64,000 nucleotides of DNA from Chondrus crispus (GCF_000350225.1 NW_005179073.1:124001-188000), one strand, 5' to 3'; positions 21,644 through 32,190 are shown, counted from the first letter of the stretch. Numbers and translations: made by a program. Notes: generated by a model not told the origin, from the letters alone.

Positions 21644-21946
21644 GTTGTGGGGCCTGATGATGGTGCGGGAGTTGAAGAGAGAATTGGGAGGGGTAGGGGT
21701 ATTGAGTGAGGGCTAGGAGAGAAAGGGGAGGGGAAGGAGGGGATGGGAAGGAGTGTTGGGGAATGTCTGAGGCGGGTTTCGGGATGGTCTGAGTAGACGG
21801 CACCAGTCGCGGAAATATCATCGGCGACGACGGCGGCGGAGCCCATCGACAGCGACGGCAGCGGAAAACAGCGATTTATCATTGGTGGACTTGTGTCATA
21901 CATCTACGTGGCCGAGCATTTCACTGTCAGCCGGTAGACAAGCATA

Positions 21947-22064
21947 TTGTCCACTGGCTACAGCGTGCAGACACGCAGCCTCGTGCTGCGATATGGTGCC
22001 CTCGGCAAGCCTCGGGGCACATATCTGCACTCGGCGCGTGTCTGCACTCGTAGCCAGTGGACAA
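21947..22064. repeat. 118-bp inverted repeat on the other side of the recombinase gene
   Basis: Arm TTGTCCACTGGCTAC at 21947-21961 followed by GTGCAGACACGC; the opposite arm GCGTGTCTGCAC then GTAGCCAGTGGACAA ends at 22064. The ~30-bp arms are nearly perfect. They contain the same GTGCAGACA word as the palindrome at 20023-20050. Confidence 0.65.
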
Positions 22065-22224
22065 CCCCTATATATCCAATGGGAGCGCGAAGCGGCTCAA
22101 CCTGAAACAGCAATGCATCATTTGACATTTGGCGATTAGTCATGCGTCGCGTTGGTGTTACACTAAATATCCAAATTCGAAATATAACATACAAGTTTAG
22201 CTTTTGAAAGTAGGGGTGCTCTTA

Positions 22225-22459
22225 GTAGCTGCCGAGCCGTCGCATTGACTCCCTCCTTTTTCGCAGCCATAAATGCCAGCCTACACTTTTGCAGATGTCC
22301 AATTGCATCATCGACCCTGCCTTTTTCCGCCATAGTCTCTATTCTAGTAAGCAACTGCATAATATCTTTCCGCGGCGGCAGCGGCTCTCGGGCAGTACGT
22401 CCATCCAACTGCCTTGCCTCTCTGGAGACCCTTCGTTTTTGGCTCAAAATTCGTGCCAC
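22225..22459 (-). pseudogene. possible tail of a pogo-like transposase
   Basis: Minus-strand frame beginning MARILSQKRRVSREARQL and containing KDIMQLLTRIETMAEKGRVD, helical and basic, lying within the pogo-like element and cut by the Harbinger end. Such helical C-terminal tails are common in pogo/Tigger transposases, but there is no decisive motif. Confidence 0.25.
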
Positions 22460-22745
22460 CCCTAGAAGGGTAGCACTATATCGGAGCTGGCACTAACAAA
22501 GATGGCACTATATCGCGACCCCCCCTGTACTCTTGAATAGTGTGCAGTACAGTACTGAACTTGTACTGAACTGTATACAAGAAGATCCTGGGTACACTCA
22601 AAACCCGTCAACACCCCCCCTATCTACACCCACCTGACCATCTCGACCCAGACGCACGTTCGTGTTCCGCACAGCCGAGGAGGTCCTATATCCGAAAAGA
22701 TTTCTGCGTAGGTCCCTGGCAACTTTTGGGCTGTAGGGTACAGTA

Positions 22746-25028
22746 CCCTTCTCATTGGCGTAGTGTGTGACACGGCTCAAATTGGGACACCAAATTTTCA
22801 AACGCTGTGCCGAATTGGTAATCGCTTGTGAATGTAGCAACTCCTGTCCGCCCATCGATCTCTTCCCACATTAGAACATTGCTTTGCCGACCTCTTCCCG
22901 CAAACCCTCGTCCTTTTCCTTTCTAATGCCTCCGTCTATGCGTGCGCAAACGCATGCGCATCGATTGCACCAGGAATACAGAAAGGCAGAAAGGACACGC
23001 AGAGAAAAAGCGCTGCAACTCGTGCAGCAGGGCCGATCTGTCCGTGAAGTTGCCTCTGTTTGTGGAATATCTCGAAGCACTGCTTTCCAAATTAGTAAGA
23101 GCCATAAGACATCAGATTCGGCAACGCTTGCGCGCGGTCTAGATCCTGTACGCTTCCCACAAGGACGGCGTAATGTATTGCATTCAGCAGAGGTTTCTCT
23201 CATTGCGGACAGACTATTAGTTGCAGCTCCGGGGTACTTCGCAATGGACAATGCTCAACTAACCGCGTTTATGTCCAGTGCCGCTGCAGATCGTCGAAAG
23301 GGCTTCAAAAGCGGGTTGCCCTCTTTTGACGCAATCAGGTCTTTTCGCGCACGCAAACGGCAGTCGGCATAGAGAGTGGCTGAAAACGTGACATCGGCTC
23401 GTCTGTCAGCTCAAAACAAGTCTCACTTTCCCACATTGAAGACAGTATTGAGGATACGTTGATCGCAAATATCCTGTTTTACTTGCCGATCCACGCAAAA
23501 TATGGAATTTTGACGAGACAGCCGTGCTGTGCGTGTATGGCAAAACCCCCCGATGCCATGCCTCTACCTCTCACAACCATGGCGGTGCATGCCGGTCAGT
23601 AAGAGACTCTGGTAAGCATGTGACGGCCGGAATCGCGATTGCAGGGGTGGAAATATTGCTCCACTTTTTCTCATCGCAAGCTGAAAGAGAAAGATGGCCT
23701 TTCGGCTTGACCCTCTCAGCCCAGATGACTTCCAACACGACAATATCACTCTTCACTGGCCCTGTGAAGAAAACTGGTGCCCTCCTGACACTGCACTCTG
23801 CTTCAGAAAGGCAGGTTCGATGGACCGCGAATTTATAAGTAGTGTGGCATGCCACATAAATGCTCACGCGCGAAAGACAGTACCACAAAATGAGCACATA
23901 TTGCTCCTGGTCGATGGACACAGCTCTCGGGAAGGCGTAGCATGGACCGAAACTTGCGAAAGGCTGAGTATTGTGGCTGTTAAGCTGCCCGCAAATACTA
24001 CACAGATGCTACAGCCTTGTGATCAGAAGACGAACAAGATTTTTCAGCAGGAAGTACGCAGGACTCGAGATGTGTTGTCCAGCATGAGCCATTTCTCATG
24101 GGCAAACACAGCGGTAAAATCAAGCTTGCAGTAGCTGCTCATAGAGCCCTAACACGTGATGTTACCCGATCCTCATTTGTTGAGGCTGGACTTTGGCCTA
24201 TGGATTTTCGGTTTATTGCATTTCTGGATAGTGACAGACCACGCCATAGACCGCCGCCGGCACTGCGTAGAATGAGCGAGAACAGTGCCGGCAGGACACA
24301 AGACGTAGACACGAGCACAATTGAGAGACGAACAGCATCCGTCCGTCCGATGAAAAACATTTACTCACTTACCAATGGTCAGTACTCCGCTTCCCGAGCC
24401 TTGGCCGAGGTTTCACAGGCTTTACATGACGATTATCCACTGCATAACATTCTAACTAAGAATATCTGCAGACCTGTCTGCAAAAAAATGTGACTCCTCG
24501 AAAAACTAGTAGAACGTTTCTCGCCATCAGGAACGAAGCATGTCTGCTGACGGTTGGGAGCTCGCGAGCCTCTCAGTCCCCTCCACAGCGGTCTCAGGGT
24601 CAAAAAGAGCCCTCATCTGGCGGCCAGCACAGTACAGAAGGGGCTGTAGAGCTCGGAAGTTCGAACAAAGGAAATGCTGATCCACACGCAGCATGTGAAT
24701 TCCCGGGTATGCGTTTTGTGAGTGACAGCATCAGCGAGGACGATTTGCCAATCGCGTAGTGGCCACGAGGCGAGAAGTACCGCGTTCTACTCCAGAAAAG
24801 TGCTGTCTCGAAAACGGGCAAGGACGAGGCTGCGTCTGCTTTGTTGGGGCTCTGCCATTATGGATGAGGTGTGCAACAGACGCGATTTTCCCTAGTCCCA
24901 GTTTGACCCTGGCACAGTTTGGAGTGCAATTTTGCTGTCGAAATAAACGCAATTTTCCTCGAATACGAACTGCATTAGCATGTTTATCATAACTTCTTAT
25001 GTGTCCCACTCAAAGCCAATGAGAAGGG
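22746..25028 (+). mobile_element. pogo-like (Tc1/mariner) DNA transposon, 2283 bp
   Basis: Inverted ends: the left starts CCCTTCTCATTGGCGTAGTG and the reverse complement of the right starts CCCTTCTCATTGGCTTTGAG, followed in both by a G-x-GACAC block. The element is flanked by TA at 22744-22745 and 25029-25030. It encodes a broken pogo-family transposase on the plus strand (22884-24493). The ends and target duplication are clear, so the boundaries are confident. Many coding breaks show that this copy is inactive. Confidence 0.75.
22884..24493 (+). pseudogene. pogo-family transposase (HTH + DDE_1), broken
   Basis: Starts at 22884 with a basic leader and a psq-type helix-turn-helix (REKALQLVQQGRSVREVA, then CGISRSTAFQISKS) that would bind the ends. 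Around 23600 a stretch reads like the first catalytic strand region (HVTAGIAIAG). From 23860 the core is clear: HILLLVDGHSSREG (second Asp), VVAVKLPANTTQMLQP with CDQKTNK (third Asp). A C-terminal part follows to 24493, ending with SLTNGQYSASRALAEVSQAL. Pieces lie in different frames, with perhaps four or more breaks. Confidence 0.7.
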
Positions 25029-25231
25029 TACAATAAAGCCAACTCGTGAGAAAACCCTGGCCACTCTTCCTTTTCTTCATTCTTGCATCCCTTCCTTTGC
25101 GCACAAATTGACGCCGTACAGAAAATGTTGGAAATTTGCCCACCCTACCTCGCCCAGCTCAATAATATTGCTTGCGTCTACAAATATTCGTCTTCGTGAA
25201 ACTCTGTGCTACTGTACAGTTAGTCATTTGC

Positions 25232-25655
25232 TGTTGATGCTCTTACTGAGATCGTATGGTGGTACGGGCGCTGGTCAACAAACACAGTGAATGAGTACAA
25301 TGTACTCCCGAAGCACCGCTTCGGACTTATCCCTTTTTTCTCTCACTCTCTCTATTCCCCCCTCTCTACTCGTGAGGTAATATTTCTCTCTTTTATAGCC
25401 AGCATCCTGCTGCTCTCCATCATCCTGGTGGTCCTCCACCCTCCCGCTAATTCTCCGACATCCCGCTAGTTGGCTCTCTACCCGCGATCGTAGCATTCTA
25501 CACCCCACGCGTCAGTGCTTGTTTCCTTGCTGATATTCCCAAAGGTCGAGCTTACACTCGTATACGAATCAACCACTCGACCTTTCCCCTTTTCCTAGAG
25601 GTCGCAATGTTAACACAGACTGCACAAGCAGATATGCACGCCACTGTGTGTATTT
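25232..25655 (-). repeat. LTR (left copy)
   Basis: Begins TGTTGATGCTC and repeats almost base for base at 30995, including the CCGAAGCACCGCTTCGG-type hairpin and a CT-rich tract. This is the 3' LTR if the gag-pol orientation is right. Exact inner end uncertain by a few bases. Confidence 0.75.
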
Positions 25656-26067
25656 CTGTTGACGTGTATTTGGGGGTTTACAAAAAGTAAAGCGAACCGA
25701 CGTTCGCTTAACTTTTTGTTCACGTTTTCTTCCTTAGCTCAGCTAACTTATCCTCCCAGGCCAGCGCATGGAGCTTCCCCTTTTATCGCTGCACCTCGGG
25801 CGTCTGGAAGGCTCCATAACACTCCCCAATTTTCAATGAAAACTAATTACAATTCTGGAAACCAAATTTTCCATATTTGCATAAAACCGGGCCACACGGC
25901 CGCCTTCCCAGGCCGAGCCGCGGGCTCGTCGGCCACCATTATTTTCCGTTTTTTTGTTTCAAGCCCACCCAGATCCGGGTAGCGCCCAGGTACTTAAGAG
26001 TGCCTCGCCCTCTGCTGCACACCTTCGGCTCCTCCTCTCTTCCAACGCATCGCGTCGCTCCAGCTTT

Positions 26068-26214
26068 CTTCGTACTCCTCCCCGACTCTACTTGTCGCCT
26101 GCATACCGTGGTCTCTCAGCTCATCTTCTTCTTCCCGCGTTCTTCGGACTCCTCCTCGGCTGTAGTCCTCGCCCGCACACCCTAGTATTTCAGCTCATCA
26201 TCCCCGTCTCGCGC
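26068..26214 (+). repeat. two diverged 74-bp tandem units upstream of the H3-like ORF
   Basis: Units starting TTCTTCGTACTCCTC (26068) and TTCTTCGGACTCCTC (26142) share their order, including TTTCAGCTCATC-type ends. A second pair of ~35-bp direct repeats (GCGCACAGGTGAGG..., 26251; GCGCGCAGGTGGAG..., 26316) lies just before the ATG and each copy contains TTTTAGTCCCCGTGCGCTCT. Confidence 0.6.
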
Positions 26215-26383
26215 TCTTGCCCCACAGTCCCGGTTACGCAGGTTCGAGCAGCGCACAGGTGAGGTTTTAGTCCCCGTGCGCTCTCCTCTTTACTCGTGCG
26301 CAAAAGGCTCCAGTAGCGCGCAGGTGGAGTTTTAGTCCCCGTGCGCTCTGGCCATCCCTTCTCGTTTTCTCACGAACGGGATC

Positions 26384-27621
26384 ATGGCCAAGACCAAGCA
26401 AACAGCCAGGAGGAGTACTGGCGGCAAGGCCCCAAGGAAATAGATTGCGCTGGACGCTGCGCGCCAAACGCGTTACGGTAGAGACCTAATGATGTACGAA
26501 CTCTCTTCGAGGCCGAACATTGAGAAAATCCTGCGGACCTCTGCCTCTCCGTTCGATAGCGCTAACTTCCACATCTGGTTAAGGGGGCGCAGCTGTCGCT
26601 ACAGCGTCACGGCTCAAGCATTTGAACAACTTCTCGGTCACCACATCAAGGACTACTTAGTCCGGAGGCCGAGCGTAGAAGTTTCTTGTGAAGATGCATA
26701 CCGGCTGGGCCTAACCGAGTCCGTCGGTGATTGCAACCGGTACCGCACCTTCTCTGAAGACGAATGGGATATCGAAGAGATTTCTTTGGACCAAGATGGA
26801 ACATACTACGGCGTTGATGCCGCCACAAAAGAGAGACACCGCATCTTGCTTTACACCCTCAACATCATGGGCTCCGGGGATATCACTGAGCACCGAGTGG
26901 AAGACGACCTCTTCCAGTTCGGCGGTCGAGATTGCGTTCTTGCATACATGGCCGTCGACCTATTTTGTTCCCGCAACCTCGGTTGGGCCTGTAAGATACT
27001 CCACGGGCGAGACGTAGATGCAACAGCCTCACGCCCCTATTCCGTTTGCTGTTTTTAGGCACCGTAAGGTTTCGTGACGACTCCGACCTTGGCATACCTT
27101 CTGCCATATGCAGCGCTATACATCTTCTCGGCAACCTAGAGCTCGCTTCCAAGTAATGGCGTCACTTTGAGGCGAATGCGGCCCGTTTTGCCCACACTCG
27201 TTACCTGCCGCGTCGTATCCGCGACTTTCGCGATGCTCAAAAGCATCTCGATCGCGAAAAGGTCATCTTTCGCCACGTAAGATCTACGCCAGCTACCCTC
27301 GAGCCTGTCTTAGGCCTGCCCCCTGGGGTATCCGTCGCAACATTTGAAGGCACACTAAACATCCTTCATAGTACTTCTGTCTCGTCTTTGCATCAAACAG
27401 TCACCGATTGCATGGATGAATGCCCCCTCCTCCTGAGTGCGGACTCAGTGAAAGCCTGCATTGGAGATCGTGGTACATTTCTCGGCGTTTCAGATTTGCG
27501 CCAGGTTGTACTCATCCCATCGTCTGGTAAGAAGAGACGAAATAGATCTGGATTCTCGGCGACGAGGAGGGCCAGGAATAAAGCGGCCGCGGGTGGTTCA
27601 AGTAACCAAGCCCAGCGCTAG
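26384..27621 (+). pseudogene. antisense ORF region with histone H3 tail-like N-terminus, inside the LTR element
   Basis: From ATG 26384 the frame reads M then AKTKQTARRSTGGKAPRK, which matches residues 1-18 of histone H3 at 16 of 18 positions (R2 and K9 are swapped for K and R). K4, T6, R8, S10, K14, R17 and K18 are all kept. Further on, a long ORF (MMYELSSRPNIEKIL... to 27058) and a basic-ended ORF (to 27621, GKKRRNRSG, TRRARNKAA) match no family I know and are not the H3 core fold in any clear way. The region lies between the integrase and an LTR, antisense to gag-pol. It looks broken in a few places. It may be an antisense accessory gene, as some plant gypsy elements carry, or a captured host H3 exon. 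Upstream there are tandem repeats (26068-26214). Confidence 0.55.
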
Positions 27622-27776
27622 CTCAACCCTGGTCTTCTGGTTCCGTCTAAAGCAGTCCTCTTACAGCGTTACTTTTTCATGCAATACTCTACATGCAAAA
27701 CTATCCTAGACCAATAAAATGCGTACTACTAATAACTCTTCTTAGTTAAATTGAAACGGCTTCCTAGAAAGCCGTC

Positions 27777-28520
27777 TCAAGAGCTCTTGTACAACACAAG
27801 CCTCCTGGCATGAATATCTTTCCTGTTATAGTGATTGTGCCGCGAAACATGCATGTACCTGGGGTTTCGCGCTCCCACAATTCGACGCGGGCCGTAGAAG
27901 CGTGACGTGAAGGGTGGCCACTTGTTGAGGGCACCTATGGAGCGCCCAATGGCGACCAACACCTCATCGTCCACCTTGAAGCGTATTATCTTGCCCTTTA
28001 TCGGCGCCGGCCGTTCTCTCCGCCCTTTTACTCTGTTCGGGCGCAGCGCTTTCGTTAATATCAGTTCCATCTCCCTGTGCGACAAGTCTGCGGTGGGGAA
28101 CAACCGGAACCGATCCGACGGGGTCATCTTGGTCAGAACCCCATACAGAAGCCGAAACGGAGAGCATCCATAGTGTAGTGCTCTGCAGCGATAACAATAC
28201 ACCACTCTGCTTTGGGCGAGCTCCCATTCAGAGCTTTGCAGGCCAAGCCCAATAATAACTTTACGAACAGCTCTCTTGAGGGTCCCGATCATCCGTTCAG
28301 CCCTCCCGTTAGACATTGTAGCACATGCTAGGACAGTCTTCCACACGGTACCATGCTCCGCCATGAACTTCCCGAGCGAAGCAGCCGTAAAGCAGGTAGT
28401 GTTATCTGATACGATTGTCCTTGGGGGGCCAAAGCAATAAATTATCTCTTCTTTCACAAATTCTGCCACGTCCAGGACGGTTGAGGTATCTGTAGGTCTG
28501 GCAATGGGCCAACCCGTCAA
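27777..28520 (-). pseudogene. retroelement integrase (catalytic core and C-terminal part)
   Basis: 247-residue minus-strand ORF with the integrase core order: LTGWPIARP-like start, FGPPRTIVSDNTTCF (second Asp), SNGRAERMIGTLKRAVRK (third acidic residue and following helix), YRCRALHYGCSPFRLLYG. An SH3-like C-terminal part follows (FKVDDEVLVAI, YGPRRIVG). Part of the fossil LTR element at 25232-31955; family Ty3/gypsy by similarity of these motifs. Confidence 0.75.
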
Positions 28521-29459
28521 GTGCTCGACAGCGACCGTAGTCTGTCCATGATGCCCGCATCCTTACAAATGCTTCGGAGCTCGTCGGGGTGCATGTGTGT
28601 GTATCTATGAATTCGCTTGCAAAACACAAGAGGAGTGCGCTACACTGTAGAATGAATGTTACCGAGGAGTGTACCTACAGTTGCAAGTGGATGTGCAGCG
28701 ACCTCGAGTCGTAGGCGGTCTTCATTCGGTACAAGATACGTGAAGAGTGTCCGAGGCGCACTGTCCGTGGGTCTTCGCTGTACTTCTGAGCCGAGAGATT
28801 GAATGTGTTGCTATATTCCCTGACACCCATTCCCAAGATGAGTGTCGAAGTTGTAGCATAATCGCGAAGGTGATTATTTATTGCTGAGGGCGGCTGCTGT
28901 ACACCCTCTACACGTTTGACAGCGCGTATGCACGCGGCTGTAAGTACGCGCTATATGTGCGCTGTGCACGTGTACAGCGGAACTATCTGGAGCAATGCGC
29001 CCGAGCTTACCGTGTAAGCCGCAAGATAGCTACTGTAGTATATTATGATAGATTATTTACTTGTATACTAAACGACAGGGCGACCGGCGGCGGGGGAGGA
29101 GAAGGACAAGCACGGGCTTGGTACCAGATCCTCCGCCGCAGGTCTAACCCCGTCCGCTTATTCTAAACGCATTCTCTTAACGCGAGCGCGTTAACCAAGA
29201 ACTGACGCGGGTTACGGTCGCGACACGTACGCGAGCGAGCCGGATCCGCCTCCGGCCGTCGGCGCTAGAACGTTAACTAGCGCCGCCCCGGGGCGTCGAG
29301 CGCGTCGATCCGCTCTAACGCGTACGCGCCTGCGTCCGCTCCCCACCGCTCTACCACGCTACCACCGCCCGCGTTCGTTCTGGTGTTTGTGTGTTTTTCT
29401 TCCTCGCGTTAACACAGGCCTTATGTGAACCTAGCTAAACGCCCACCGCGACAGTGGTT

Positions 29460-30815
29460 TTATGCTACAGAAGTTACTTCAACAAGGTCAAATGTGAACG
29501 CAGTGGGCTTTCCGTCTACATCCTGATCATGTAGCGTCCACGATGCGGCGATCAGTTTCCGGTTGAGGGATTTCGCGCCCCAACCGTGATAATAACGATC
29601 ACGTGGCGACTCAAGTATGAGGCGAGTGCCGAGGATGTCGCACAATGTCGCCGCATTCTCGGTACCGCATGTAGACGTTGGTACTCCTTCGTCGAGGATA
29701 GGATTAGGGTCTGGCAGGAGCGTGTCGGACCCTTTTACTGAAAAACGAAGAATTTCTCCTCTTTGAATTTTCATTGGCGAATCTAAATCTTTTCTCTGGC
29801 TGCATCTCTGTGTGCCTACCAGTGCTTGAAACTTTCAGTTGGATAACGAAGGTGTTGTTTGGATTCCCATGGTTCTCGGTAACATCTGAAGCCATGCCCT
29901 GCTTATCGAGCAAAGTCTTGACTTGATTGAAGACGCATGCAGCGTCTCTACAGAACTGCCTTTTCTGTTTGCACGCACGGCATCTCTTTTCGGAACGGTC
30001 GAAGGTCATCTTGGTCCGCTTGTTGTACCTGTTCCTGCTGTACCCATTTGTGTACATATCATTGCCGTACTGGCGTGACCTCTTCCCTAACATGTTCCCA
30101 CGCTTCTTTTCGTCAGAGTACCTTCTTTGCTTGAGTCTATCTTCACGTCGGAGACTGCTTGAATCGCATCTTCAAGTGTGATGCGTGCGTTTGGCTTGTC
30201 ATCAATATTCTTTTGCGCTCGTGTGTTATTGATTTGTGACATATTCTCTCTTGTTTGTTCCAGCAGTTGCCTTAGTACATCGTTCTCATCTGGGAGCGTT
30301 CCTTCACCCTTTATTCTTATGTTCTTTTATTGCTCGAAAGTTATATTGATGTTATCTTCTGCCTTCGCAATGACATTTTTCGGGACGTTCAGTAAGTCTT
30401 CCTCATCAAGAGCTCTTGCTACCATTTGTGAAAAGGCCACACTGTATACCGAAGAGGGGATATTAGCATTGTCAAGAAGTGTCATCACGAAGCTCTGACC
30501 GATCTGACTAGCTCCTAAGGCATCACAATTGTTAGTGTATCTGAGGGCCAAGCCTTTGTATCGATGGGCAAAAGCTGGGGTTGTCTCAACGGGTTCACGG
30601 CTACAACCGCGAATTACATTGATCCTGGACACTTCTCTATGTACTGCATTCGTAATTGAGTCTCTTGCCACGACCTGAATGATTTTCTCTACGGTTGAAA
30701 TAGGGTTCAAGTCTTCCTTCTCTTTAGCGTCGATTATCAAAGTCCCAGCATCGACTGCTCCTTCTAGCTTCCCAGCGTAGGTATCGTCTATGGATTGATA
30801 CGGACTATAAGGCAC
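29460..30815 (-). pseudogene. gag, zinc-knuckle and protease-like region of the LTR element
   Basis: In order on the minus strand: a capsid-like helical segment (30327-30815, RYKGLALRYTNNCDALGA and following), a Cys/His cluster with basic surroundings (29704-30093, CRACKQKRQFCRDAAC), and a protease-like segment (29460-29774, NPILDEGVPTSTCG). Reading order agrees with gag-pol of a minus-strand element. Broken fossil; the individual domain calls are weaker than the integrase. Confidence 0.5.
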
Positions 30816-30994
30816 AGCATTAAAGGCACTAACTGCCTTTTAATCCCCACCACTTGCTAGAGGCAAGACGGTCTTTGCCCACAACCGGACCCTCTTTCTC
30901 CAAATGAGTTTGTCAGTGGCTGGTGCGCGTTTCGGAGTCTCATATAACTTGTTTGGAACACCGCCCGCACCTGGGCCCATAACTAGGGATCTGC

Positions 30995-31955
30995 CGTTGA
31001 TGCTCTTATTGAGATCGTATGGTGGTACGGGCGCCGGTCAACAAACACAGTGAATGAGTACAATGTACTCCTGAAGCACCGCTTCGGACTTATCCCTTTT
31101 TTCTCTCACTCTCTCTATTCCCCCCTCTCTACTCGTGAGTTACTACTTCTCTCTTTTATAGCCAGCATCCTGCTGCTCTCCACCATCCTGGTCGTCCTCC
31201 AGCCGGCCGCTAATTCTCCGACATCCCGCTAGTTGGCTCTCTACCCGCGATCGTAGCATTCTACACCCCACGCGTCAGTGCTTGTTTCCTTGCTGATATT
31301 CCCAAAAGCCGAGCTTGCACTCGTATACGAATCAACCACTCGACCTTTCCCCTTTTCCTAGAGGTCGCAATGTTAACACAGACTGCACAAGCAGATATGC
31401 ACACCACTGTGTGTACAGTATTCTTTCGATAACTGGAACATGCGATAACGGGAACACCCCGATAAACGGAACGAACTCGCTTCTCCCATGCTAGGAGCAG
31501 CATAAATCTAACTAAAAAAATCATTTGTTCCACCGCCCGTTAAGCCGAACCCGAAATTGTCGTCCTTGGTCCCAAAATGTGCCAAAAACAACTGTTAAAC
31601 ATGTATCCATCGCTATTCGCAGTGATGAGACTGCGGATGATGGAGCAGAACTGCCGAGTGCAAAGGAATTGATCAGGGCGCTTGCACTAACAAAGCGCAT
31701 AGCAGAATGCACCGGTGAGGGAGGTGCCAATTTTGTGCGCACTGTGCGCAGAATGCCGGCAGTTGTACGTCTGTACTGTACGAAGTCAATGCAGCAAGCT
31801 GCCATCGATAGTGTTTTAAATAAATGTATGAAGGCTTCAGATGATTGGCTGAGAGAGCTCGGTGTGATATATTGTGATAAGCGGAACCCCCCTTTAAGTG
31901 GAACCAGAGGGGTTCTCCCGTGCTGGTTCCACTTGTCGGGAGATGACTGTATTTC
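30995..31955 (-). repeat. LTR (right copy), interrupted by a pogo-type MITE
   Basis: Matches the left LTR from GTTGATGCTC to GTGTGTA, then a MITE (31416-31949) intervenes, and TATTTC of the LTR edge resumes at 31950. This is the 5' LTR for the minus-strand gag-pol. Confidence 0.7.
31416..31949 (+). mobile_element. pogo-type MITE (534 bp) inserted at an LTR
   Basis: Inverted ends CAGTATTCTTTCGATAACTG (left) and CAGTCATCTCCCGACAAGTG (reverse complement of right) are flanked by TA on both sides (31414-31415, 31950-31951). GGAAC words recur through both ends. The interior encodes an Ala/Lys-rich helical segment (ELPSAKELIRALALTKRI) like pogo/Tigger C-terminal tails, so this is probably a deletion derivative of an autonomous element. 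It is younger than the LTR element it interrupts. Confidence 0.65.
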
Positions 31956-32190
31956 AGTATCAGCACTCAACAGCCTATCCTCATTTTATCACAACAGTAC
32001 TGTACATGCACGACATCTCTGCAGGATTCCTCTTGCCATCTGTCATGGTGCCGCCATAGGACGACGTTCTGTAGCATACCATAGCGTGATATCAATCGCC
32101 GATCTACTGTCATGTTCTCTACACTCTACTAGCCTCTAGCGTCTAGTGTCTATGGGGCCATTGTCCTCATATCCCTATTGTTGTCCTTAA

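Larger units (their letters stand above)
18830..22221. mobile_element. PIF/Harbinger-like DNA transposon carrying a tyrosine-recombinase gene
   Basis: Inverted ends GAGCACCCCTA at 18830-18840 and 22211-22221, each flanked by TTA (18827-18829, 22222-22224), the 3-bp target duplication of PIF/Harbinger. Subterminal CCAAATATG-type words lie inside the left end (18856-18945) and a TTTGGCGA/CCAAATT set inside the right. It encodes a minus-strand Harbinger transposase fragment (19227-19789) and, where the usual second (Myb-like) ORF might be expected, a Crypton-type tyrosine recombinase gene (20121-21643). Length 3392 bp. It sits inside the pogo-like element at 18620-22527. Either a Crypton landed inside the Harbinger, or the recombinase is cargo. 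Confidence 0.65.
18620..22527. mobile_element. pogo/Tc1-mariner-like element split by a younger insertion
   Basis: Inverted ends: the left end reads CAAGGGGGGTCGCGAGATAG (from 18620) and the reverse complement of the right end reads CAGGGGGGGTCGCGATATAG (to 22527). Each is flanked by TA (18618-18619 and 22528-22529), the Tc1/mariner target duplication, and the sequence style CAG...TCG-TATA resembles pogo/Tigger ends. A second, inner block with TATAGTGC words is also inverted. Without the Harbinger insertion (18830-22221) the element would be about 0.5 kb, so it is MITE-sized or a deletion derivative. A minus-strand ORF piece at 22225-22459 may be the tail of its transposase. Confidence 0.6.
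25232..31955 (-). mobile_element. LTR retrotransposon fossil (Ty3/gypsy-like), with later insertion
   Basis: Two direct LTRs of about 0.42 kb (25232-25655 and 30995-31955, the second interrupted by a MITE) enclose minus-strand gag/zinc-knuckle/protease-like ORFs (29460-30815) and an integrase ORF (27777-28520). By eye the LTRs differ at roughly 4% of positions, so the insertion is fairly young but not fresh. A separate set of ORFs on the plus strand (26384-27621), antisense to gag-pol, begins with a histone H3-like tail. Reverse transcriptase was not recognised in the GC- and CpG-rich stretch 28.65-29.46 kb. The element is broken. The gag-IN order and the integrase type suggest Ty3/gypsy. Confidence 0.75.

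Noticed and set aside
25659-26262. Plus-strand ORFs rich in Ser/Pro/Leu before the H3-like ORF
   Set aside because: They translate a tandem-repeated pyrimidine-rich leader; no start context or domain.
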